From the NCBI RefSeq assembly GCF_042850945.1, contig NZ_AP031496.1, forward strand, positions 4,836,001-4,900,000: a DNA stretch of 64,000 nucleotides, in the 5' to 3' direction. This DNA comes from Halioxenophilus aromaticivorans (GTDB lineage: Bacteria; Pseudomonadota; Gammaproteobacteria; Pseudomonadales; Cellvibrionaceae). The notes beneath the pieces are model-generated. The model worked only from the letters and a program-made list of their open reading frames with translations, was not told where the DNA came from and made no database searches. Numbering within the stretch: the stretch's first letter is position 1; each line of letters begins with the position of its first letter. Of this stretch, positions 56,653 through 64,000 are shown in pieces. Made by a program: the position numbers and the translations under genes.

Positions 56653-59241
56653 TCAGATTGGGTTTTTGAGGTATGCCAAAATATCTTGGCACATGCGCGT
56701 AAGGCCGCTGCCGGTCATAACGCCGGTGTGGTCGGTATCGTAATCTTTGATGTGCAGGTCGCCATTGAGGTATTTACGCCAGCCGTAATCCTGCCGACCG
56801 CGCATACCCAAGCCCAAATCCATTTGCGTAGCGCGCACCAAAAATACTCGGCCACTGTATTTGTGAATGGATTTTTCAAATTTCTCTGCGGCGAAATCAA
56901 AGACCTCTTCGCGTTCTTTTTGGCTGCTGTGAGCGCCACCCACACGATTGGGCCGCTGACTTCTAAACCAAGTCCGGGCCAGACCGATTTGCACCGTTTT
57001 CAACAACCCCTGGCGTCGTACCAATTGGCCGACATCTTCTACCAGTGCTGACATGCGCCGCTGAAACGCACTGGGCATGTAGGAGTCGATCATTACCACC
57101 GATTGCACCGCAATGCCCAAGCACTCTAGCTGTTGCGCCACTTCCACCGCCAGCACACCGCCAAAGGAGAAGCCCGCCAGAATGATGGGACCGCCTTGAT
57201 GCTGGCGCAAAATCGCGTCCATGTAAGCTTGCAGAAACTTTTGCGAATCAAACCCGGCTGCGTCGCTACTCAGCGGCTGGTTGAGCATGGCAATTTCTTG
57301 TTTGCCAAACACGCAATACACCGGATTACTGGCCGCGAACTGCTGTGCCAGCTCATTATAAATGCGCATGCCACACAGGCAGTATATAGGCGTACCCGCG
57401 TCGGCATCATTGAGCTTGGTAACGGTAACCTCTTGGCCGAAACCGTGGTTGGGGTTATCCAGAATTTGACGAATGGTGGGCGAGGTAAAAATCACATCCG
57501 AGGCAAAGTCGATGCCCGTGGCCTTGCTCATCACCTCTACCGCTTGTAACGCCAGCAGGGAATGGCCACCCAGATTAAAGAAATCATCGTCGATGCCCAC
57601 ACCCGGCACATTGAGTATGTTTTCCCACACACGAATAATGCAGCGGTCCAGATTATCTCGGGCGTCGCTGGCCACGGTTTTTGCGCTGTTTAGCACCCGT
57701 TCACGGGAGTCTTCGGCAAGGGCCCGGCGGTTAATTTTTAAATTGTCAGTTTTCGGAAACTCATCAAATTGCAAAAAATGCTGGGGCACCATAAAGCCGG
57801 GTAAATTGGCGTTGGCGTAGTTCTTTAGAGCCAAGCTATCGGTTTGGCGGCCGAGGTAACAACACACCAGGCACTCGTTGCCAGCGGCCAGATCAACCCG
57901 CACAACCACGGCCTGATCGATGGCATCGAGCTGTTGCATGCGAGCTTCGATATCACCGGGCTCAATGCGGTAACCGCGAAGCTTAATTTGGCCGTCGATG
58001 CGATTGATGTATTTCAGCGCACCGTTGGCTTGGCGACACACCAAATCCCCAGTACGGTACACCACCCCCGGCTCAAGCGCAGGCGCGGTGATAAATTTTT
58101 CCGCCGTGAGTTCCGGCTTGTGATAGTAGCCTAGGGTGACGCCATCGCCACCAATTAATAACTCACCCGGCGTGCCATCGGCCACCGGCTGCAGCTGCTC
58201 ATCCACCACATGCAGGCTGGTGTTGGCAATGGCACAGCCAATAAGAATATCGTCCTCACCCGGCGTTAACAGCTGGCAGGTAGACCAGACAGTGGTTTCC
58301 GTGGGGCCGTACATATTCCACAGTTCGCAAGTGGCGCCGTGCAGGATGGGTAACAGGTCGGCAGGCAGAGCCTCTCCGCCAATCAATGCCCTCAGCGGCA
58401 CCGGCGGCTGCCAATGGTTATCCAACAGCATGCGCCAGGTGGAGGGCGTTGCCTGCAACACGGTGCACACATGGCGTTTGATCAGCGATCGCAATGCCGG
58501 CGCGGAGCGGGCTTCATCGCGGCTGGCCACCACCACACAGGCTCCGGCAACAATGGGCAGGAACAACTCCAAAACGTGAATATCAAAGGAAATGGTCGTT
58601 ACCGCTAGGAGACGATCCTGCGGTGTCAGGCCTGGCTTTTGCTGCATGGACAGCAAAAAGTTTTCTACGTTGCCCTGGCTTACGGCAACGCCTTTAGGAT
58701 TACCCGTGGAGCCCGAGGTATAAATGATGTAGGCGATGTCGTCACGCTGGCTGACTTCGGCGAAGGCGGCAACATGGGCATTGCAGTGGGTTTCTGAGCC
58801 GCTGGGAGACTCGGCAGCGGTGAGGGTTTCGATAGCGACCACATCGCCACCAAAACTCAGCGCATCATTGGCCTCGCCCTGCACCACCAACAGACGCACA
58901 CCGGCGTCATCGAGGATGTATTGCTGACGCTCCACCGGATAGCTCGGATCCACCGGCACATAGGCTGCCCGCAGAGACCACACCGCCAGCAAGAGAGGCA
59001 ATAGATCAATGGTACGGGGAATGGAGACCGCAACGGTGGCACCAGGCACCACGCCACGGGCTTCTAACCCCCGGCGTATCTGGGCCGCCCGCTGCAACGT
59101 TTGGGCGAAAGTAAGGTACTCGCCCGAGCAGGCGATGGCCGCATCATCCGCACGATGTTTTGCGTGATGCTTTAAGCTGGTAAGAACAGCCAACTGTTCA
59201 ACCTCACAGGATTCTAGCGAGCTTGGCAACCTTGTTAACAT
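56653..59241 (-). CDS. NRPS-like A-PCP-TE protein, Ser-type thioesterase
   Basis: 862 aa, first gene of the cluster. Adenylation domain (about 1-510): A3 IIYTSGSTGNPKG (172-184), A4 FDIHVLELF with Asp220 (alpha-amino acid substrate), A5 NMYGPTETT, A7 YRTGDL, A8 IDGQIKLRGYRIEPGDIE, A10 Lys502 (NLKINRRAL). PCP with Ser561 (FFNLGGHSLLAL). The type I thioesterase (about 615-862) has nucleophile Ser692 (AGFSFGG), Asp719 and His838 (DTDHTG). No condensation domain: it loads one amino acid and releases or transfers it. A long basic insertion in the TE (about 725-790) may recognise a partner. Confidence 0.87.
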   Translation of the reverse strand: MLTRLPSSLESCEVEQLAVLTSLKHHAKHRADDAAIACSGEYLTFAQTLQRAAQIRRGLEARGVVPGATVAVSIPRTIDLLPLLLAVWSLRAAYVPVDPSYPVERQQYILDDAGVRLLVVQGEANDALSFGGDVVAIETLTAAESPSGSETHCNAHVAAFAEVSQRDDIAYIIYTSGSTGNPKGVAVSQGNVENFLLSMQQKPGLTPQDRLLAVTTISFDIHVLELFLPIVAGACVVVASRDEARSAPALRSLIKRHVCTVLQATPSTWRMLLDNHWQPPVPLRALIGGEALPADLLPILHGATCELWNMYGPTETTVWSTCQLLTPGEDDILIGCAIANTSLHVVDEQLQPVADGTPGELLIGGDGVTLGYYHKPELTAEKFITAPALEPGVVYRTGDLVCRQANGALKYINRIDGQIKLRGYRIEPGDIEARMQQLDAIDQAVVVRVDLAAGNECLVCCYLGRQTDSLALKNYANANLPGFMVPQHFLQFDEFPKTDNLKINRRALAEDSRERVLNSAKTVASDARDNLDRCIIRVWENILNVPGVGIDDDFFNLGGHSLLALQAVEVMSKATGIDFASDVIFTSPTIRQILDNPNHGFGQEVTVTKLNDADAGTPIYCLCGMRIYNELAQQFAASNPVYCVFGKQEIAMLNQPLSSDAAGFDSQKFLQAYMDAILRQHQGGPIILAGFSFGGVLAVEVAQQLECLGIAVQSVVMIDSYMPSAFQRRMSALVEDVGQLVRRQGLLKTVQIGLARTWFRSQRPNRVGGAHSSQKEREEVFDFAAEKFEKSIHKYSGRVFLVRATQMDLGLGMRGRQDYGWRKYLNGDLHIKDYDTDHTGVMTGSGLTRMCQDILAYLKNPI

Positions 59242-59666
59242 CGAGTGCTATTTCGTTCCCTGCTTATCCCGGCTTAAGGATAATTCTCGTCGTTTGATGA
59301 AATTCGTGCTTGGATTTAGCGAACCGGTGCGCCCGCCCTTCCTTATTAGAGTGCTCCCCCCAATACCGACGAACACCCGGGTATTCGGCCCTGGGGTTAT
59401 CGATGCGTTGCGTTAGCCCACGCAATGCCGCACGAACGATAACAACAATAATAGTTGATAAAGCGCGCTTAGGATCTAGGGCAATTTTGACGCCACTGGC
59501 CGGCGCCATGGTAACCGATTTTGCTAATATTCGACACTAATGGCATCCAGCCCTAGCGCCACCGTTATATAGACGTTTTCTGGCGCGTAAATTCTGCTAA
59601 GTTATGTAAAAAAAGACAAACCTGATTGCCGACGGGCGGCGTGATTCGCAGCTCTAATAGAACGAA
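59242..59666. other. Intergenic region upstream of the A-PCP-TE cluster
   Basis: About 425 bp between the cluster start and the ilvH terminator. It should hold the cluster promoter; nothing else recognisable. A small ORF (59264-59509, minus) has no ribosome-binding site and is probably spurious. Confidence 0.45.
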
Positions 59667-59688
59667 AACGGGGGCCGAAGCCCCCGTT
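59667..59688 (-). terminator. Intrinsic terminator of ilvIH
   Basis: AACGGGGGC/GCCCCCGTT 9-bp arms with a TTCG loop on the minus strand, followed by TTCGTTC; 27 bp past the ilvH stop. No ilvC follows, so ilvIH is a two-gene operon here. Confidence 0.85.
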
Positions 59689-59714
59689 AATTCAGTACTG
59701 CAGCACACTAATTA

Positions 59715-60206
59715 TTAGTAGCTGAGTACTTTTTCACCGCGCGAAATACCCGAAACACCGGTGCGCACCACTTCCAAAACGGCGCCCTCACCGAGGGACT
59801 CTACAAAGGCGTTGAGTTTATCGCTGGTGCCCGCCACCTGAATCACGTACACGGTGGGGGTTACATCGACGATTTGACCGCGAAAAATATCCGCACAACG
59901 TTTAATTTCGTCGCGCTGCGAACCGGTCGCTTTTACTTTAATCAGCATCAGCTCGCGCTCAATGTGGGCACCTTCACTGAGATCCACCAGTTTAACCACA
60001 TCAATCAGCTTATTGAGGTTTTTGGTGATTTGCTCCAACTTGTGCTCGTCACCGTCGGTGGTGAGCGTCAGCCGGGATAACGTTGGGTCTTCCGTGGGCG
60101 CAACGGTGAGGGTTTCAATGTTATAGCCACGCTGCGAGAACAAACCCACCACCCGAGACAACGCACCCGGGGCGTTTTCCATTAAGATCGAAATAATTCT
60201 ACGCAT
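59715..60206 (-). CDS. ilvH: Acetolactate synthase regulatory (small) subunit
   Basis: 163 aa. ACT domain (1-78; SILMENAPGALSRVVGLFSQ, GYNIETLTVAPTEDP) that binds valine, and a C-terminal domain (ANS-type, RDEIKRCADIFRGQIVDV). It gives IlvI valine feedback and full activity. Its ATG lies 2 bp after the ilvI stop. Confidence 0.96.
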   Translation of the reverse strand: MRRIISILMENAPGALSRVVGLFSQRGYNIETLTVAPTEDPTLSRLTLTTDGDEHKLEQITKNLNKLIDVVKLVDLSEGAHIERELMLIKVKATGSQRDEIKRCADIFRGQIVDVTPTVYVIQVAGTSDKLNAFVESLGEGAVLEVVRTGVSGISRGEKVLSY

Positions 60207-60208
60207 GA

Positions 60209-61945
60209 TTAGGTTCGCTCCGTTTTACTCAACAGCATGTCTCGCATGGAGCCATTGGGGGCTACCAGCATGGGATAGACGTGCTCGGTTGGGTCGACGT
60301 AGATGTCCATAAACACAACGCGATCTTTCATGGCAAAACACTCTTCCATTTTGGCCTCAAGCTCGTCACGTTGAGTGACGCGCATGCCGACATGGCCGTA
60401 GGACTCCATCAATTTAACGAAATCTGGCAGTGACTCTTCGTACAGGCTCTCGGAGTGGCGACCACCGTATTGCATATCCTGCCACTGCTTAACCATGCCC
60501 AGTGCTTGGTTGTTTAGGCAGATAACTTTCACTGGCAAATGGTATTGAGTGAGCGTAGACAGCTCTTGAATACACATTTGGATACTGCCCTCGCCGGTGA
60601 TACACACAACGCAAGCGTCACGATCGGCCATTTGCACACCCATGGCGGACGGCAAACCAAAGCCCATGGTGCCCAGGCCACCGGAGTTGATCCAGCGGCG
60701 TGGCTTATCGAACAGATAATACTGCGCGGCAAACATTTGGTGCTGGCCAACATCAGAGCAGACATAGGCATCACCCTTGGTGACCTTGTGTAGCATCTGC
60801 ACCACTTCTTGTGGCTTGAGCATATCGCCCGAGGTGTCAAAGCGGTTGGCGGTGTACAAACCGTGGCGCTCACGCCAGACATCGATTTGCGCCCACCAGT
60901 CAGCGATGGCGGCGGCATTGGCGCTGGTGTCGGCACCCGAAAGCAGGGTTAACATCTCAGCCAAAACGCTGTCTACCGCACCCACGATGGGGACATCCAC
61001 GGCGATGGTTTTGGAGATCGACGCCGGGTCGATATCCACATGAATGATCTTGGCGTGCGGGCAGAATTTGCTCGGCGTGTTTGTCACACGGTCATCAAAG
61101 CGCGCACCAATGGCCAAAATCACATCGGCGTGGTGCATGGCGGTGTTGGCCTCGAAGGTGCCGTGCATGCCCAACATGCCCAAAAACTGACGATCTGTGC
61201 CCGGGTAGGCTCCCAATCCCATTAGCGTGTTAGTCACCGGATAATTCAGTTTTTGCGCCAGGGTGGTCAGCAGTTCGCTGGCATTGCCCTGCACCACGCC
61301 ACCGCCGGAGTAGATTACCGGGCGCTTGGCTGCCAACAGCAGTTGCACTGCCTTTTTAATTTGGCCGGTGTGACCGCGCTCAGCGGGGTTGTATGAGCGA
61401 ATCTTCACCGACTCTGGGAAGATGTACTCAAACTTTCCTGCTGGGTCGGTCATATCTTTGGGAATATCCACCACCACCGGGCCGGGTCGGCCGGTAGCCG
61501 CCAGATAATAGGCCTTGCGAATAATCGTTGGGATCTCGGCCGGGTCGCTGACCACAAAACTGTGCTTTACGATGGGCCGGGAAACACCAATCATATCGGT
61601 TTCCTGGAAGGCATCTTCACCGATTTTACTAGAGATAACCTGAGCTGAAAGCACCACCATCGGGATGGAATCCATCTGGGCGGTGGCGATACCGGTAATA
61701 GTATTGGTCGCACCGGGGCCGGAGGTGACCAGCACGGTGCCGACCTTACCGGTGGCCCGGGTGTAGCCATCAGCAGCGTGGGCGGCAGCCTGCTCATGGC
61801 GCACGAGAATGTGTTTTACGTCTTGTTGGCGAAAGATCGCATCGTATATATGTAAGGCTGCGCCACCAGGATAGCCAAAGATGTGTTCGACGCCTTGGTC
61901 ACGCAGTGCACGTACCAGTAGATCTCCACCGGATAGCTTTTCCAC
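60209..61945 (-). CDS. ilvI: Acetolactate synthase catalytic (large) subunit
   Basis: 578 aa ThDP enzyme making 2-acetolactate and 2-aceto-2-hydroxybutyrate for Val, Leu and Ile. N-terminal [20 protein letters not shown], catalytic Glu in [20 protein letters not shown] (about residue 50), [23 protein letters not shown]-related central domain and C-terminal ThDP motif [15 protein letters not shown]...LNNQALGM. IlvI/IlvB naming is by the IlvH partner. Upstream 106 bp precede any other start, so control (Lrp- or leader-based) cannot be read. Confidence 0.96.
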   Translation of the reverse strand: MEKLSGGDLLVRALRDQGVEHIFGYPGGAALHIYDAIFRQQDVKHILVRHEQAAAHAADGYTRATGKVGTVLVTSGPGATNTITGIATAQMDSIPMVVLSAQVISSKIGEDAFQETDMIGVSRPIVKHSFVVSDPAEIPTIIRKAYYLAATGRPGPVVVDIPKDMTDPAGKFEYIFPESVKIRSYNPAERGHTGQIKKAVQLLLAAKRPVIYSGGGVVQGNASELLTTLAQKLNYPVTNTLMGLGAYPGTDRQFLGMLGMHGTFEANTAMHHADVILAIGARFDDRVTNTPSKFCPHAKIIHVDIDPASISKTIAVDVPIVGAVDSVLAEMLTLLSGADTSANAAAIADWWAQIDVWRERHGLYTANRFDTSGDMLKPQEVVQMLHKVTKGDAYVCSDVGQHQMFAAQYYLFDKPRRWINSGGLGTMGFGLPSAMGVQMADRDACVVCITGEGSIQMCIQELSTLTQYHLPVKVICLNNQALGMVKQWQDMQYGGRHSESLYEESLPDFVKLMESYGHVGMRVTQRDELEAKMEECFAMKDRVVFMDIYVDPTEHVYPMLVAPNGSMRDMLLSKTERT

Positions 61946-62426
61946 TGTTTAATACCCCTTCATCATTCGGGCTGTTGCATTAGTTTTCGCTTGGCACGCG
62001 CCATTCGGCCAGGGCCCCTTAGGGTTCAGCCAGTTAACGGAACGCCAAGCTATGAAGAACTCCCCGCGATCACTGGTTTTTGTCCAAACGGTCGCGGAAG
62101 GACGAGCTTACTGTCGCAAACTCCGTCGGAGGATGGTAAGGCAGGGTTTTGACCCACCTGGGGTAGATTCAACCGTGGGTGGCTGGACCGAATCTACTCG
62201 CCATCTTGGGAACCGGCAATTGTCGTTTATTGACCAACAAAGTCAAGGCCGAAGCCAGAAAAGTCAAACACCGCACAATTCCGAGCACCGATTAATGCGC
62301 CACGGCTGGAATGCACTAATATGTATGAGTGGCCACTATTTATTCTTACCTACCTCGTCAGATACTCGGGCAGGGCCGGGCGATGCCACTGATTTTTCAT
62401 TCCATGTGGAGACAAGGGCTCGTTAC
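61946..62426. other. Divergent region between ilvI and the DUF4124 gene
   Basis: 481 bp. An open frame leads from 62052 into the DUF4124 frame, but its first 125 codons lack family similarity and a ribosome-binding site, so they are treated as non-coding. No leader peptide rich in Ile/Val/Leu was recognised upstream of ilvI. Confidence 0.5.
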
Positions 62427-62888
62427 ATGCTCAGCCAACGCACATTATCCGTCGCTGCCGGGTTAATACTCGTCAGCACCACGCTGGCCAGCCAATCCGC
62501 CACCTTGTATAAGTGGGTCGATGCCGACGGCACCACGCACTACTCCCAGCGCCCTCCGGCGGAAACGGCCGAGTTTGAAAAGGTGAATAGCTACCACGCG
62601 CCGGGCAACTCAGGTGAAGCCAATGAGGCCCAAGCGGACGCCAGCACCAAAGACGGCATCACGCAACCTAGCCAACAGCCCGAGCCAACCAGCACCGAAG
62701 CAACGGCCAGCGCTCCCAAACCGGCATCCGAAGAGCGCTGTGACAAAGCACGCAACAACCTTAAGGCCCTAAATAGCTTTGCCCGCATACGCATCAAAGA
62801 AGATGGCGAGCTACGGTTTTTAACCGAAGATGAAATCATCACCCGTCGGCTGGAGGCCCAAGCCCTGCTAGACGACCAGTGCAACTAG
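62427..62888 (+). CDS. DUF4124 domain protein, secreted
   Basis: 153 aa from the ATG at 62427, chosen because AAGGG lies 8 nt upstream and the protein then has a signal peptide (MLSQRTLSVAAGLILVSTTL, cleavage near ASQSA). DUF4124 follows directly (ATLYKWVDADGTTHYSQRPP, about 26-45), then a low-complexity Thr/Ala/Pro/Glu linker and a helical C terminus (CDKARNNLKALNSFARIRIK). Periplasmic or envelope-associated; function of the family is unknown. Confidence 0.85.
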   Translation: MLSQRTLSVAAGLILVSTTLASQSATLYKWVDADGTTHYSQRPPAETAEFEKVNSYHAPGNSGEANEAQADASTKDGITQPSQQPEPTSTEATASAPKPASEERCDKARNNLKALNSFARIRIKEDGELRFLTEDEIITRRLEAQALLDDQCN

Positions 62889-63299
62889 CCACTCCAGGCA
62901 GGTGTGTGCAGCTTATTGGCGTTCGCGACCACCAACCTACTGTCCAGCTGCTGGCATTTATTGCAAAGCCGGCAGCCAACCACAAAGCACCACTCCCAGG
63001 CTAACGAAATTCTGTAGGGGCTCTCAGCGCTTTCACCTAAAGCGCCTTCAATGATGTTCGCCGCTAGGGCGGCTTAAATCCATTGCCTGCAGGGGCTCCC
63101 AGCCAACTACCTGGCAGGTACAGCTCGCTCCAAATTCTTCACGCGCCCATTTTTCACACGGCTAGCTCGCCATTCCGCTGCTCTTCATCTGACCCCACGC
63201 CACTGATAACTTTTAACTATCACAAAAAATGGAAAAAGTAATAATGATATTAATTATCATTAGTAACACCACTATTATTTATAACGAGTCTGGGAATAC
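62889..63299. other. Intergenic region with the Fur-controlled promoter of the TonB receptor
   Basis: 411 bp. The 3' part near the DUF4124 gene has GCCGC-TAG-GGCGGC (about 63059-63073) and a similar GC hairpin that may terminate that gene. The A+T-rich end carries a Fur box and the receptor's promoter. Confidence 0.6.
63242..63262 (+). promoter_or_regulatory. Fur box upstream of the TonB receptor
   Basis: Perfect inverted repeat, arms TAATGATA and TATCATTA around a 5-nt TTAAT centre, about 38 bp before the receptor start. It matches the consensus GATAATGATAATCATTATC in both half-sites. Fe-Fur should repress the receptor when iron is plentiful. Confidence 0.85.
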
Positions 63300-64000
63300 A
63301 TGAAAAAGACGATATCACACGCTTGGGTCGCCCCAACCGCCGCTGCGCTGCTGTGCAGCCAGGCCACATTCGCCAACGACGACACCGAAAGCAGAATCAC
63401 GGATGAAATCACGGTGACCGCCTCTGGCTTCGAACAGAAAATCCCCGATGCGCCCGCCAGCGTTTCGGTTATTTCCCGCGATGAATTGCTATCTCGCCCC
63501 CACGTTAACCTGCTGGATATGCTGAAGTACCAAGAAGGTATCGACGTGGGTACCAGCCGCGATAAAACCGGTCAGGGTTCCGTTAGCATGCGCGGCCTCA
63601 CCGGTGAATACACCTTGTACTTAATTGATGGTAAGCGGCAGAACAACCACGGCGATATTTACCCCAACAACTTCGGCGGCAATGCCTTTGGCCACATGCC
63701 TCCGGCCGAAGCCATTGAGCGCGTAGAAGTAATCCGCGGCCCGGCCTCTACCCTGTACGGCTCCGATGCCCTGGGCGGTGTTATCAACATCATTACCAAA
63801 AAAATCACTGACCAGTGGTACGGAAACGCCACCGTCAGCGGTACTGTGCAAGAAAACACACAGTTTGGTGACGACCGACAAGGCGAATTCACCCTTGCCG
63901 GGCCACTGATCGCCAACACCCTGGCCATTGGCCTGCGCGGCAGCTACTACGAAAGCGACCCCTCCACACCAGAATTAGCTCCAGCGACAGATCCAAATGG
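63300..64000 (+). CDS. TonB-dependent outer-membrane receptor (CirA/FepA-like), 5' part
   Basis: ATG at 63300; the frame stays open past the window edge (at least 233 codons). Signal peptide MKKTISHAWVAPTAAALLCS, cleavage near ATFANDD; TonB box-like DEITVTASG; then the plug domain: APASVSVISRDELLSRPHVN, VSMRGLTGEYTLYLIDGKRQ, IERVEVIRGPASTLYGSDAL and GGVINIITKK. The plug most resembles siderophore receptors of the CirA/FepA/PfeA group. A Fur box directly upstream supports iron-siderophore uptake; the ligand is unknown. Not related in arrangement to the A-PCP cluster, which lies 4 kb away past ilvIH. Confidence 0.92.
   Translation, partial: MKKTISHAWVAPTAAALLCSQATFANDDTESRITDEITVTASGFEQKIPDAPASVSVISRDELLSRPHVNLLDMLKYQEGIDVGTSRDKTGQGSVSMRGLTGEYTLYLIDGKRQNNHGDIYPNNFGGNAFGHMPPAEAIERVEVIRGPASTLYGSDALGGVINIITKKITDQWYGNATVSGTVQENTQFGDDRQGEFTLAGPLIANTLAIGLRGSYYESDPSTPELAPATDPN

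Noticed and set aside
51369..59241. Classical non-ribosomal peptide synthetase cluster
   Set aside because: No condensation, epimerisation or multi-module protein; each adenylation protein carries one carrier, so chain elongation is not supported.
62052..62426. N-terminal extension of the DUF4124 gene
   Set aside because: The first 125 codons lack similarity to DUF4124 proteins, and the signal peptide starts cleanly at 62427 with AAGGG in front.

Overview
The window looks like a chromosomal segment of a gammaproteobacterium, probably an aquatic or marine one near the Cellvibrionales. That rests on the gene order of a complete S10/spc/alpha ribosomal superoperon, the protein sequences of RpoA, UvrA, IlvI and RpsJ, a 7-1-7 type Fur box and a TonB receptor. 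The genus is a guess; no rRNA is present. Housekeeping DNA is moderately GC-rich. A block from about 3.5 to 17.5 kb is visibly richer in A+T and looks acquired.

Layout. 1-1.7 kb: a glycine-zipper protein gene cut by a 1200-bp IS3-family (IS407-type) element; the ends, a 4-bp target duplication and the restored reading frame are all visible. 1.76-2.6 kb: a degenerate RmlD-like protein. 3.5-17.5 kb: a genomic island with all genes on the minus strand. Its recombination module is three tandem tyrosine recombinases plus a small HTH/coiled-coil protein (GInt/Tn554-like). Its cargo is an AAA ATPase + subtilase pair (IetAS-like) and a two-gene unit made of an Mrr-nuclease/SF2-helicase fusion and an 824-aa protein that combines alpha-CTD-like and sigma-region-4-like modules. 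The island abuts ssb. 17.6-32.7 kb: ssb, yajR-like MFS, uvrA and panD, interleaved with scattered exopolysaccharide genes (ugd, a CsgD-like LuxR regulator, manC, rmlC, rmlD, a WcaJ-type sugar transferase) and a SulP transporter.

33-47 kb: 27 genes from rplQ back to rpsJ on the minus strand in canonical order, including secY and rpoA. A strong hairpin and a 281-bp leader separate rpmJ from rpsM, and tuf/fusA are absent upstream of rpsJ. 47.3-48.3 kb: TauE/SafE permease. 48.5-59.2 kb: a minus-strand cluster of adenylation enzymes: an A-PCP-TE protein, a GNAT, an A-PCP-acyltransferase-3 membrane fusion, a methyltransferase, a family-2 glycosyltransferase and a second A-PCP-TE protein whose thioesterase nucleophile is Cys. 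I infer that it makes a small aminoacyl/acyl product or attaches acyl groups to an envelope glycan. 59.7-61.9 kb: ilvIH. 62.4 kb to the end: a DUF4124 protein and the 5' part of a Fur-controlled TonB receptor that runs off the window.

The two places most likely to hold undescribed biology are the helicase-nuclease/RNA-polymerase-mimic pair (7.1-11.8 kb) inside the three-recombinase island, and the self-loading A-PCP-acyltransferase cluster (48.5-59.2 kb).
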